From positions 1 through 35,473 of the IMG/VR virus record IMGVR_UViG_3300036770_006054: DNA of 35,473 bases; one strand, written 5' to 3'. The notes beneath the pieces were generated by a model. It made no database searches and was not told the origin of the DNA. It saw only the letters and a list, made by a program, of their open reading frames with translations. The DNA is from a virus. Of this stretch, positions 14,971 through 22,544 are shown piece after piece. The first letter of the stretch is position 1, and the number at the start of each line of letters is the position of its first letter. The position numbers and the translations under genes were made by a program.

Positions 14971-14986
14971 TTAATCTCCGGATTAA
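14971..14986 (+). promoter_or_regulatory. Small 3' hairpin
   Basis: Perfect 6-bp stem TTAATC/GATTAA with a TCCG loop immediately after the stop codon, just before the terminator stem. Could protect the 3' end. Confidence 0.4.
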
Positions 14987-14994
14987 TTAATTTT

Positions 14995-15024
14995 AAAAAG
15001 GCGGCTTTCGGGTCGCCTTTTTTT
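14995..15024 (+). terminator. Rho-independent terminator (UUCG loop)
   Basis: A 9-bp stem AAAAAGGCG/CGCCTTTTT, continued inward by weak pairs to a TTCG tetraloop and followed by more T. The A-run on the other side lets it also serve the convergent gene at 15042-15380. Confidence 0.9.
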
Positions 15025-15041
15025 ATGACTTAAAAATTAAT

Positions 15042-15380
15042 TTAAAAATTTGTAGTTGCCGAGATACTGCCATCTGCATGTAGCCATTCATGCTTGTAGA
15101 CTTCCGTGCCTGATGCAAACATTACAGTTGCATCTGTCCAGGCATTTGATGCGGCTGTTATAAAACTTTGTTGATCTGCCTCTGTATTAAATTCCATAGT
15201 CATTTTTAAACCCTGATTAGCATCAGCTAGTGCATAAGTTCTAGTAGGGTTACCAGTATTATATAATGTATCATTTAGACTAATTTTAGTTTTAGCATCA
15301 TCAACACTAATAAATGTTTGTAAAGAACTATCTTCATTTCTAAATCTAAAATATCTGTGATGTTTCCACGCATTTGCCAT
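15042..15380 (-). CDS. Hypothetical small virion-type protein
   Basis: A 112-residue soluble protein (MANAWKHHRYFRFRNEDSSLQ...) with many beta-type residues and no Cys. No recognised motif. A GATAAATA box lies 8 nt before the ATG, overlapping the stop of the dehydrogenase gene upstream, and a terminator follows it, so it can be transcribed alone late in infection. It could be a small capsid or tail component. Confidence 0.55.
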   Translation of the reverse strand: MANAWKHHRYFRFRNEDSSLQTFISVDDAKTKISLNDTLYNTGNPTRTYALADANQGLKMTMEFNTEADQQSFITAASNAWTDATVMFASGTEVYKHEWLHADGSISATTNF

Positions 15381-15388
15381 ATCAATAC

Positions 15389-15396
15389 TATTTATC
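15389..15396 (-). promoter_or_regulatory. Late-type promoter box GATAAATA
   Basis: Minus strand GATAAATA, then 8 nt, then ATG at 15380. It overlaps the stop codon of the upstream gene; the transcript would have a leader of at most a few bases. Confidence 0.45.
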
Positions 15397-16606
15397 TAGT
15401 ATCTCCATAATATATTACCCTGTACTTTTTATTTTTAAAACATCTCCATGGATCTATTATTGTGTTGCCTATTACAGGCCGAAAATACAACTTTTGCTCA
15501 TATTTTTTGCCTGTGTGGTCAAATGTTGTTTGAGGATCATGGGCCAGCACACACACGCAGTCTATTTCTTGATCAACGTTATCACCAGTTTCAATATCTG
15601 CATACATAATTTTTATGCCCAGCTCCTTGAGATAATATCCTAACAACAATGATGGGGAACCTGTGGTATATGGAACTGAGGGTTTATAGGCTCTGCCATT
15701 TATCACACAGGGCTTATTCTCTCTATGACACACATCGGCAATAAATTTGGCCATGTTGCGAGTTTGCTGTTCTCGGCTGTGAGATATTGCGGCAAAAAGA
15801 TCATATCCTAAATCCAATTCTTTTGCTAGCCAGCTGAGTGCTATGTTGTCTCTAGGATGGCAAGCACCACCGTCACCCATGCCTGCTTTATAATATCCTT
15901 TGCCTGTGATCCTAACAGAGGCTTTTTTAAATGCATCTGTGATCTTGTCCACATTCATGTGTCCAATTTTCTGTGCCACATCTTGAATCATGTTAACCAA
16001 TGATAGTCGAGCTGATATCATTGTGTTGTAGAATATCTTAAATCCTTCTGCTTCTTCCCAAGTGCCAGTCATCTGCTGAGCATTGTTTAATATCAGTTTC
16101 TTATAGAATTTAGACAGGAGCTGGCTCGCTATTGTGTCTTCTCCATGTTCAGTTCCTATGATCACCATGTCCGGATGTACCATGTCATAGGCTTCGGATC
16201 CCATGGCGATTAGATAAGGATTGTAAACGAATTGAAAGTTTCTAGTGTATCGAGCAAATTCTCTGCGTGTGGTACCTGGTAGCACTGTGCTGATCAATGA
16301 CACTATCTGATTTTTATTGGCATATCGTTGACATTGTTTAAGGACATCAATCACTAATGAATAATCAAAATCTTTCACTGCTAGTTGTGTGGTGGGCTTG
16401 GATCCATCATAATCAGGATGATGAGGAGTAGGTACGGCTATAAATATTATTTCTGTGTCTTTAAAAACTTCTCGTATGTCTTGTGTTATTTTAACGTGTG
16501 CAGATACTCTGTGTTCCACGTCATATCCTATCACTTCGTGCTGTCTTGACATCTCTTCGGCACAGGGCAAGCCCAACTTGCCAAGACCTATAAATCCTAT
16601 TCGCAT
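15392..16606 (-). CDS. UDP-glucose/GDP-mannose dehydrogenase family protein
   Basis: A 404-residue protein. Residues 4-12 (GFIGLGKLG) are the NAD-binding GxGxxG fold, IIFIAVPTP (53-61) is the usual second nucleotide-binding strand, and GMGDGGACHPRDN (242-254) holds the catalytic cysteine Cys249, matching the family GxGxGGxCxPKD. The C-terminal UDP-binding domain has INGRAYKP (KPxx-type). The family oxidises a UDP- or GDP-sugar at C6 to its uronic acid using two NAD+. The ATG overlaps the amidinotransferase end by 10 nt, so the two are coupled. Likely to modify a surface glycan; exact sugar unknown. Confidence 0.85.
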   Translation of the reverse strand: MRIGFIGLGKLGLPCAEEMSRQHEVIGYDVEHRVSAHVKITQDIREVFKDTEIIFIAVPTPHHPDYDGSKPTTQLAVKDFDYSLVIDVLKQCQRYANKNQIVSLISTVLPGTTRREFARYTRNFQFVYNPYLIAMGSEAYDMVHPDMVIIGTEHGEDTIASQLLSKFYKKLILNNAQQMTGTWEEAEGFKIFYNTMISARLSLVNMIQDVAQKIGHMNVDKITDAFKKASVRITGKGYYKAGMGDGGACHPRDNIALSWLAKELDLGYDLFAAISHSREQQTRNMAKFIADVCHRENKPCVINGRAYKPSVPYTTGSPSLLLGYYLKELGIKIMYADIETGDNVDQEIDCVCVLAHDPQTTFDHTGKKYEQKLYFRPVIGNTIIDPWRCFKNKKYRVIYYGDTR

Positions 16607-17508
16607 TCTCTCTCCAAATCTAAAGTCACACAGTGAAACCCCCCACCCAATGTGCGTGAGTGTCTCAATTCTAATTCTATTACTCTAAATCCTGTGTCTT
16701 TTAATCTTTCTGTTAGTCCTGTCTGTATTTTGTCCACAATTACGGTTTCTGGATCAATAGATAATATATTTAGGCCTATCCATTTAGAGGCAAAAGGAAA
16801 CTGATAGAAGGTTCTAGCAATCACATCATTGATCCATATCTTGCGATGCTGGCGCAGAAATAAAGGTAAACTATTATAACTTACTCTTGAAGCATTTAAC
16901 ATTATGGTGTTCTTGTTCAGTGATGCAATAGTAGAATCTATATGTGCGAAGGCATACACGTCTTTCCAAACGATCACTTCAAAGTCTGTGCCCACTTGCT
17001 GTTGCAACCATTCTGCTCCGGCTTGATTGCCTGTGCTGGATAATAGATACAAGAGTTTATCATCAAACTTACAAACATTGGCAGCATCAAACATAGGATC
17101 ATCTTTTGTTTGTGGACGTGGTGCACGAATACATTTAACAGAGTTAAGTACAGGGTACAAATCCAGTTCGTTGGCTCGACTAGAATATTTTGTAGGACAT
17201 TCAATAACGTAATTACCTACAGCTAATAATATATCTCGAGCAGAGTAGGACCAGTTGGGTTGTGTAATTGTTGGTCTATAAACAGTTATACCTTCTCTTT
17301 CTAATGTATCAACTAATTGATTAAGATCTTCTTCTGTTTCTTGTACAAGTTGGTTGGGTAGAAGTCCAGGAGTAAGTGTGCCTTTGTATGTGGACGAGAC
17401 TATACTTGTGTTGAATTCGGAATCGTTTGTAGGCCAGGCAGATTGTTGGGCACTGCCCACAATGATGCTTCTAAGAGGTGAATATTCATTACGAGTGAAG
17501 ACTTTCAT
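16597..17508 (-). CDS. Amidinotransferase (glycine amidinotransferase-like), copy 1
   Basis: A 303-residue protein of the guanidino-group-modifying superfamily. Conserved catalytic pieces are YSARDILLAVG (acid Asp92), AFAHIDSTI (His189-Asp191) and LGGGFHCVTLDL with the nucleophile Cys293. The family moves an amidino group from arginine to an amine (or hydrolyses arginine). A TAAATA box lies 7 nt before the ATG. It is coupled with the sugar dehydrogenase downstream. A second, diverged copy lies at 19209-20276, so two different acceptors are possible. Confidence 0.85.
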   Translation of the reverse strand: MKVFTRNEYSPLRSIIVGSAQQSAWPTNDSEFNTSIVSSTYKGTLTPGLLPNQLVQETEEDLNQLVDTLEREGITVYRPTITQPNWSYSARDILLAVGNYVIECPTKYSSRANELDLYPVLNSVKCIRAPRPQTKDDPMFDAANVCKFDDKLLYLLSSTGNQAGAEWLQQQVGTDFEVIVWKDVYAFAHIDSTIASLNKNTIMLNASRVSYNSLPLFLRQHRKIWINDVIARTFYQFPFASKWIGLNILSIDPETVIVDKIQTGLTERLKDTGFRVIELELRHSRTLGGGFHCVTLDLERECE

Positions 17509-17515
17509 TCTATGA

Positions 17516-17523
17516 TATTTAAT
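17516..17523 (-). promoter_or_regulatory. Late-type promoter box ATTAAATA
   Basis: Minus strand TTAAATA followed by 7 nt and the ATG of the amidinotransferase at 17508. It lies back to back with the plus-strand box at 17525-17532, so one 30-bp divergent region serves two late genes. Confidence 0.5.
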
Positions 17524-17524
17524 A

Positions 17525-17532
17525 TGTAAATA
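17525..17532 (+). promoter_or_regulatory. Late-type promoter box TGTAAATA, leaderless spacing
   Basis: Plus strand TAAATA, then TGAGT, then ATG at 17538. The string TAAATATGAGTATG occurs again, exactly, before the minus-strand gene at 21583. Confidence 0.55.
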
Positions 17533-17537
17533 TGAGT

Positions 17538-18485
17538 ATGGTATTTAAAATTCATACAATCGCTGGTAATACAGAACAGGTAGCAATATTGCGAAAACAG
17601 ATCACAGAAGCACTGAATAAACACACAAATATAGAAGTCTATCTGCTACAACCGGGAATTATGTGGAACGATGAAAAAAAAAATGTTTTCTATACTGTAA
17701 TAGATTTTATCAATGAATGGAAATCTAAACCTGTTTCTTTCTTTTCTAATCTTGTGCCTTTGCGAGAGACATTGGTTCCTTTTTCATATACAAACGATAT
17801 GTTCTTTGCTGGGTATGAGTTATACAAAAAGAACAAAAAATGTAAATCGTTACTGTCATTATTAGAACCTATAAAAGCAGAAAGAAAATATTATTGGGAT
17901 TTACTTTTAGGAGAAACAAGACCTAATAGAGATATATTGTATTCAATGATCAATAATCATCTTATACAAGAAAAAATCTTTATGACCTACTTTGGTAGAG
18001 ACACATCTAGAGGACATTGGAGCAAACATGTGGTACGTCCTTGTGAACACACCGCTGAAACAATAGAGAATGTATATAAAAGTCAAATAAGATGCAGTGA
18101 TTTAATTGATCCAGAAATCTACAATCAAACCTATTATACAGCCTTAATAGAAACTACTATACACGAAGATTTTGCTATGTTTTCTGAGAAAGAAGCCAAA
18201 CCTATTGTGGCACGAAGGCCATTTGTAATATTTGGGTCACCTGGACACTTAGCAGCGTTTAGAAGTTTAGGTTTTCAATCTTTTGCTCCGGTTATAGATG
18301 AGAGTTATGATAATGAAATAGATTTAGAAAAAAGATTTCGTGTGGCTATAGAAGCAATGAATCAATTGTGTAAAAAAAATCCTATAGAAGTTTATAAACA
18401 GTTAAAAGATGTGCTAGATCATAATAAACGACATTTTGAAGAATCTACTTGGTTACGTTGCGTGGATTTTGACAAAGACCTGTAA
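17538..18485 (+). CDS. Fucosyltransferase-like protein, paralogue of 5889-6950
   Basis: A 315-residue protein. The C-terminal half carries FSEKEAKPIVARRPFVIFG, LAAFRSLGFQSF and APVIDESYDNEIDLEKRF, the same motif series as the protein at 5889-6950; the N-terminal halves differ, as expected for acceptor-specific domains. I place the start at 17538 (second ATG of MSM) because of the TAAATA box 5 nt upstream. Glycan transfer is inferred from resemblance to GT10 C-terminal domains. It overlaps the convergent oxygenase gene by 41 nt. Confidence 0.55.
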   Translation: MVFKIHTIAGNTEQVAILRKQITEALNKHTNIEVYLLQPGIMWNDEKKNVFYTVIDFINEWKSKPVSFFSNLVPLRETLVPFSYTNDMFFAGYELYKKNKKCKSLLSLLEPIKAERKYYWDLLLGETRPNRDILYSMINNHLIQEKIFMTYFGRDTSRGHWSKHVVRPCEHTAETIENVYKSQIRCSDLIDPEIYNQTYYTALIETTIHEDFAMFSEKEAKPIVARRPFVIFGSPGHLAAFRSLGFQSFAPVIDESYDNEIDLEKRFRVAIEAMNQLCKKNPIEVYKQLKDVLDHNKRHFEESTWLRCVDFDKDL

Positions 18486-18981
18486 TCTGTAATACGTAAC
18501 GATTCGTCTCTCCCAAATTGGCTGCCATGTGTCGAGTTCGTCCTTGCCAACTGAACCAACTGCCTGCGGTGCCAGAGCAAAATTTATTTTCAATCCACAA
18601 TTGATGTCCAGGCTCGCTATCATGGAGCAACACTATTACTCTAACCACAGTCTCTGGATCTTGTACTTGTTTATTTTTGCTGTAGGTGGGATAGTTATCT
18701 TGGTGCCATGGTAGAATCATGCCAGGCCCATACATACTGAGGCTGCACACCAGCTCATCCAAACTAAAAAAATCAAATGCTCGTTCAAATATAGGATCCA
18801 GTTTCTCGGGTATATAAACTCCTAAATTATCTCCGTATATCTTATAATTGGCATCTTCAGTACTGAATCCATGTGTTCGATCTGGGTGCCTATACCACCC
18901 ACTATCTTTGTAGTGCGAGGGATTCCAAAACACAGGTATAGTGCCTAATTTACCATTCCAGTCAGAGTATGAGTACTTCAT
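18445..18981 (-). CDS. 2-oxoglutarate/Fe(II)-dependent oxygenase
   Basis: A 178-residue protein with the facial triad in a double-stranded beta-helix: PWHQD (His93, Asp95) and TRHMAANLG (His151), with Arg161 of NRYVLQITG as the 2-oxoglutarate anchor. VVRVIVLLHDSEPGHQLWI between them is the core strand pair. Such enzymes are very common in marine T4-type phages and hydroxylate proteins, nucleobases or small molecules; the substrate here is unknown. A TAAATA sequence occurs 18 nt upstream of the ATG, so no leaderless arrangement is claimed. Confidence 0.85.
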   Translation of the reverse strand: MKYSYSDWNGKLGTIPVFWNPSHYKDSGWYRHPDRTHGFSTEDANYKIYGDNLGVYIPEKLDPIFERAFDFFSLDELVCSLSMYGPGMILPWHQDNYPTYSKNKQVQDPETVVRVIVLLHDSEPGHQLWIENKFCSGTAGSWFSWQGRTRHMAANLGETNRYVLQITGLCQNPRNVTK

Positions 18982-19011
18982 AATGTATATAGATAATTAT
19001 ATTTATTAGTA

Positions 19012-19212
19012 ATGAGAAAACCTAACAAAATAAATTGCGTTCCTGCGATTTGGGGACATCAAGGATCACCTGTGAGATTTTGTCTGAAAAGTCCGGATGG
19101 CAAATTAAGATACGTGACAGTCAGTAAGTGTATGAGTACTACAATAAGCAAGTGGTGCTATCAACACGACTATAAACCTTATCATGACTGCAGAAAGATA
19201 AAAATAGTATGA
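19012..19212 (+). CDS. Small hypothetical protein
   Basis: A 66-residue basic protein with five cysteines (9, 24, 40, 49, 60) and several histidines, starting MRKPNKINCVPAIWGHQGSP. The start diverges from the oxygenase gene and the stop overlaps the next gene by 4 nt (ATGA), so it is probably the first gene of the amidinotransferase/radical SAM unit. Cysteine spacing matches no motif I know; it may bind a metal. Confidence 0.5.
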   Translation: MRKPNKINCVPAIWGHQGSPVRFCLKSPDGKLRYVTVSKCMSTTISKWCYQHDYKPYHDCRKIKIV

Positions 19213-20276
19213 TACCTGTTAAGGGCTATTGCACATTCCATCCCCTCAAAACCTGTTTAGTTGGTGATGTATTTCCTGTTGAAAAGTTTTCACATTTAAA
19301 AGATGATAGAATACTATCGCCATTGGCAAGAGTAATAGATGAAACTCGAGAAGATTTAGAAAATCTATCTGATACGTTAAAAACGTTTGGTGTGGAAGTG
19401 CATCGTCCTAACATGGAGGATACTCCTGTGGATCTATCTACCTATGCTCGTAAACCACCACAGCAAACTCGCGATGACATGGCTATTGTGGGGGAGAATT
19501 GCTATGTTGCAAACAATCTACCAGAGTACCGTCACATATTCAATCAAATACAGACTGATAAATTATTTTTTCCAAAGCAATACATGGATTATTCTGATCC
19601 AAGTTATACCTATGACATGAATATTAATGGTACACAGACTCCGGATCAACAGCGATTGCTCAGCACATCATTTATACATCTATTAGGCAAAGATTTATTT
19701 TGGGGTACTAATCAACCTAGGTGGAAAGACTCTCCAATAATACAATATCATAAACAGAAATGGGAATTGGAGGGGTTTCGTGTCCATGTACAGGCTACAG
19801 AAGAGATGGGCGGACACGGCGATGCCACTTGGTGTATTCTAAAACCAGGGGTGATAGTCACCCTACATGACCTACAGAATTATGAGGAAAAGTTTCCAGG
19901 ATGGGATATACTTTATTTGGAAGACAAGTATTGGGATCAGTTATCTCCTTTCCGTACTATGAAAAAGAAAGTGGGCGGCAAATGGTGGATACAGGGAGAA
20001 GAGCACAACGATCAACTGATTAATTATGTTGAGAGTTGGTTGAGCAGTTGGGTAGGTTATTGCGAAGAGACTGTGTTCGAAGTCAACATGTTGAGCATCA
20101 ATCCAGAGTTGGTGTTGGTCAACAATTACAATCAGAAAGTTTTTGATTTTTTAAAGAAACATCGGATAGAGCCCGTGGTATGCTCACAGAGACATCGTTG
20201 GTTTTGGGATGGTGGTGTGCATTGTCTAACACAAGATCTATATCGAGAAGGACAACAGAATGACTATTTTGAATAG
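19209..20276 (+). CDS. Amidinotransferase, copy 2
   Basis: A 355-residue protein with the same catalytic layout as copy 1: QQTRDDMAIVG (Asp89), MGGHGDATWCIL (His203-Asp205) and WDGGVHCLTQDL with the nucleophile Cys339. It is 50 residues longer, with an insertion of about 60 residues between the first and second motifs. The end overlaps the radical SAM gene, so the pair is co-translated. The neighbourhood suggests synthesis of a guanidino-modified metabolite or peptide; the acceptor is unknown. Confidence 0.85.
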   Translation: MIPVKGYCTFHPLKTCLVGDVFPVEKFSHLKDDRILSPLARVIDETREDLENLSDTLKTFGVEVHRPNMEDTPVDLSTYARKPPQQTRDDMAIVGENCYVANNLPEYRHIFNQIQTDKLFFPKQYMDYSDPSYTYDMNINGTQTPDQQRLLSTSFIHLLGKDLFWGTNQPRWKDSPIIQYHKQKWELEGFRVHVQATEEMGGHGDATWCILKPGVIVTLHDLQNYEEKFPGWDILYLEDKYWDQLSPFRTMKKKVGGKWWIQGEEHNDQLINYVESWLSSWVGYCEETVFEVNMLSINPELVLVNNYNQKVFDFLKKHRIEPVVCSQRHRWFWDGGVHCLTQDLYREGQQNDYFE

Positions 20277-21135
20277 AAATATAAATTACAAAAGCATGAA
20301 ATTCTCTCTTCCTTTCTTAGAAATAATGCTGTTGCGTTCTTGCAATCTAAGCTGTCACGGTTGCACTACATTCAGTGATCTCAAACATCAAGGCGATTAT
20401 TCGGATTGGGAGACTAATCGACAATGGTTGATAAATTGGTCTCAAAGACTAAACATAGAAGCCATAGGATTGATGGGTGGAGAGCCATTGATACATCCTC
20501 GCATAAGAGATTGGTTATTGGGCATAAGAGAGACACTTCCTGGTGCTCAAATAAGATTTGTGACCAATGGATTGCTATTAGAAAAACACATAGACATCAT
20601 AGATGTGTTGTATGAACTAGGACATAGCGTTCTTAAGATCAGTGTCCATGTGGAAGATGATAAAATAAATCGCATGGTGAAATACATAATGAATCGTTTT
20701 GATTGGCGTCCAGTCACAGAATTTAATATTAATAGATGGAGTACTGATAATGAATTTAAGTTTCAAATAAACTGTCCAGAAAGATTCTTTAAAACATTCC
20801 GTGGATCTTATAACGATATGCTGCCACATGACAATGATCCTCGAGATGCATTCTCACTCTGTGTACAGAAAAAATGCCCGTTGTTGTTTAATGGCAATTT
20901 GTTCAAGTGTGGTACAGCGGCATTGACTCCCCCGATGTTGGAGCGTAAGAAGAATACTCATATAGATCTTTGGAAAAATTATATCACCAATGGTATATCA
21001 TCAGATTGTTCAGAACAAGAGCTAGAACAGTTTATCAATAACTTTGGTAAACCTCACTCTATCTGTAGACAATGTCCATCAGAGCGGGATTTAGAATCCA
21101 TTATAGATCATAGAAAGAATGTTGAATATAAATAA
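20260..21135 (+). CDS. Radical SAM enzyme
   Basis: A 291-residue protein. CNLSCHGC (Cys28, 32, 35) is the CxxxCxxC site for the 4Fe-4S cluster that binds SAM; GLMGGEPLIHP is the GGE motif, and IRFVTNGLLLEKH follows. The C-terminus has further cysteines (CVQKKCPLLFNGNLFKCG and CRQCPS) that could bind an auxiliary cluster as in SPASM proteins. Start at 20260 chosen because AAGGA lies 7 nt upstream; MKFSLPF at 20296 has none. Overlaps copy 2 of the amidinotransferase. Likely acts on the same pathway. Confidence 0.85.
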   Translation: MTILNRNINYKSMKFSLPFLEIMLLRSCNLSCHGCTTFSDLKHQGDYSDWETNRQWLINWSQRLNIEAIGLMGGEPLIHPRIRDWLLGIRETLPGAQIRFVTNGLLLEKHIDIIDVLYELGHSVLKISVHVEDDKINRMVKYIMNRFDWRPVTEFNINRWSTDNEFKFQINCPERFFKTFRGSYNDMLPHDNDPRDAFSLCVQKKCPLLFNGNLFKCGTAALTPPMLERKKNTHIDLWKNYITNGISSDCSEQELEQFINNFGKPHSICRQCPSERDLESIIDHRKNVEYK

Positions 21136-21331
21136 TTAAGATAGAAATTCTACGACAAAGTCCAAATAGTTATTTTTCCTTCTTAAAAATTTTCAATGCC
21201 AAAATATCTGCAATCATTTTGATTTTATGACTTTTTAATAACAATAGATTTAGAATGAATTGGTGAATTGTGTTTCTAAAGATTTAAAATGGAATGGCTC
21301 GCTATTAACAAAGCTGGCTCGCTATTGGGTT
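21136..21331. repeat. Non-coding stretch with a tandem 12-nt repeat
   Basis: AT-rich, no supportable gene. TGGCTCGCTATT occurs at 21295-21306 and again at 21315-21326, just beyond the stop codon of the minus-strand gene at 21332. A 16-nt version (AGCTGGCTCGCTATTG) also occurs inside the sugar dehydrogenase gene at 16119-16134. Origin unknown. Confidence 0.6.
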
Positions 21332-21583
21332 TTATGATTTTACTCTTTTGGCAGAATAGTCTGGCAGTGGTCCACCATATTTTCGTCCCTTGATCCTTTT
21401 TCCACCCACTGTTTGAGTTCTACCATGTATTTTTTCTTTGCGATGACCGGAGCGTTTCATTTTTCCCTGTGATTTACAAGACGACACCCACGATGCCGGC
21501 AGACTGCTTTTGGGTCTGCTACAAGCACCACGTGGTGCTGGTCCTATAGCTTCTGTGGGCAGACATATTTCACGAATCTTCAT
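21332..21583 (-). CDS. Basic small protein, possible head-internal protein
   Basis: An 83-residue basic protein (MKIREICLPTEAIGPAPRGA...; later VGGKRIKGRKYGGPLPDYS). The start at 21583 is chosen because a TAAATA box lies 5 nt upstream; the ATG two codons earlier falls inside the expected transcript start. The lysine/arginine/glycine composition suits DNA association. The first nine residues resemble those of the divergent neighbour MKIAEIIQP, and a similar C-terminal GGPLPDY block seems familiar from marine phages, but this is memory only. Confidence 0.55.
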   Translation of the reverse strand: MKIREICLPTEAIGPAPRGACSRPKSSLPASWVSSCKSQGKMKRSGHRKEKIHGRTQTVGGKRIKGRKYGGPLPDYSAKRVKS

Positions 21584-21588
21584 ACTCA

Positions 21589-21596
21589 TATTTAAT
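21589..21596 (-). promoter_or_regulatory. Late-type promoter box ATTAAATA, leaderless spacing
   Basis: Minus strand TAAATA, then TGAGT, then ATG at 21583, identical over 14 nt to the plus-strand site at 17527. Confidence 0.55.
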
Positions 21597-21676
21597 CCTT
21601 TGCTGTGAGTTGATCACGGCTTTATAGTTGTATATGCTATGCCTTTTCATATACATATACAGCTAATTTAATATCG

Positions 21677-21701
21677 GTTATCAGTTATATACCGTGATAA
21701 C
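21677..21701. promoter_or_regulatory. Inverted repeat in divergent intergenic region
   Basis: GTTATCA and TGATAAC (7 bp, 11-nt spacer) in the middle of the 190-nt region between two divergent late genes (21597-21760). GTATATG/CATATAC repeats occur nearby at 21635-21660. No gene is seen here. Could be an operator; no T-run. Confidence 0.35.
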
Positions 21702-21760
21702 TTTAAGTACATCAGCATCGGGTACTGTTGAGTTTTCATCTGTTCGGCGTGTATCAGTTC

Positions 21761-21768
21761 CATAAATA
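21761..21768 (+). promoter_or_regulatory. Late-type promoter box CATAAATA, leaderless spacing
   Basis: Plus strand CATAAATA, then CCAGT, then ATG at 21774. Same octamer as at 5680-5687 and the best example of the box-to-ATG geometry. Confidence 0.6.
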
Positions 21769-21773
21769 CCAGT

Positions 21774-22190
21774 ATGAAGATTGCAGAAATCATACAACCA
21801 AAAACTCCAAGTGCCATCAACTCGTCTGTGACACAAGAAATTGTGCCACAAGATATAGCGTCAGAAGGTTGTGTGTCGGCCATAGCAGAAGCTATCTCTC
21901 AAATCTATAGACGAGCCAAAGGGGGAAAGTTAAAAACTGGGTTCCGCTGTACTTCAGGCCCGCGACGAGGCAGGATTGTGGCCAAGCCCTCTACCTGTAA
22001 TGCTCGATTGAATCCCGTCAAGGGAGCAAAAATTCGACTGAAGAGGCAGGCCAAAGCTTCTCAAGCTGGAGTCAAAATGGCATTCACGAAAAGAGCTTCG
22101 GCTGGCTCCAAGAGGTTAAAAGGGTTGCAGGTGAGCAAAAAAAGCCGAGCCCTACAGAAGAGTAAGATAATCAAGCCCAAAAAGAAATAA
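21774..22190 (+). CDS. Strongly basic protein, possible head-internal or DNA-binding protein
   Basis: A 138-residue protein: a 50-residue ordinary N-terminus beginning MKIAEIIQPKTPS, then an almost entirely basic stretch (residues 48-138, with FRCTSGPRRGRIVAKPSTC and repeated KRASAGSKRLKGL-type segments) ending KIIKPKKK. It has two cysteines (59, 69) in the basic part. No Shine-Dalgarno; the TAAATA box 5 nt upstream suggests a leaderless late transcript. Composition fits a protein packaged with DNA. It diverges from the other basic late gene at 21583. Confidence 0.6.
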   Translation: MKIAEIIQPKTPSAINSSVTQEIVPQDIASEGCVSAIAEAISQIYRRAKGGKLKTGFRCTSGPRRGRIVAKPSTCNARLNPVKGAKIRLKRQAKASQAGVKMAFTKRASAGSKRLKGLQVSKKSRALQKSKIIKPKKK

Positions 22191-22284
22191 GCATTCAAAT
22201 TCAAAGACTTAAATGAAAGATCTGAAGTGATCAGGCATGATCTGGTTATGCACAGATTGACCTATACAGGATATAATATAAAGT

Positions 22285-22530
22285 ATGAGTATGATCAGCG
22301 ATACAAAAATATTGTCTATTGATGAAATCTATGAGCAGATACTGGAGAGCTATTTCCGCGGTGAGCTCACTGAAGGTGAGTGGATGATGAATCCAAATAA
22401 GGTTGTTCAAGTATTTGAAACCGAATGCCTAAAACACGGTCACGGGGTAGCAGACTATACTTTATATAATGCCAGCCTTGCAGATGAGTGTGAATGTCAT
22501 TTAGATAAATTAAAAACAAAATTTATATAA
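22285..22530 (+). CDS. Small acidic hypothetical protein
   Basis: An 81-residue helical-looking protein (MSMISDTKILSIDEIYEQIL...) with a C-terminal CLKHGHG...DECECHLD stretch. TATAAT at 22272-22277 lies 7 nt before the ATG, so the transcript probably has almost no leader; a TTGACC upstream is too close (9 nt) to be its -35. ATG 22291 is an alternative start. Function unknown. Confidence 0.5.
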   Translation: MSMISDTKILSIDEIYEQILESYFRGELTEGEWMMNPNKVVQVFETECLKHGHGVADYTLYNASLADECECHLDKLKTKFI

Positions 22531-22533
22531 TAA

Positions 22534-22539
22534 TAAGTA
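22534..22539 (+). promoter_or_regulatory. Variant late-type box TAAGTA
   Basis: AATAAGTA, then TCTAT, then ATG at 22545: the same variant and spacing as before the DUF1178 gene (14009-14014). Confidence 0.35.
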
Positions 22540-22544
22540 TCTAT

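Noticed and set aside
18982-19011. TAAATA on the minus strand as a leaderless box for the oxygenase gene
   Set aside because: It lies 18 nt from the ATG rather than 4-8, so it is not counted among the leaderless cases, although it may still be a promoter.
22257-22277. TTGACC...TATAAT as an early promoter for 22285
   Set aside because: Spacing is only 9 nt, too short for sigma70; the TATAAT alone is kept as a weak -10 candidate.
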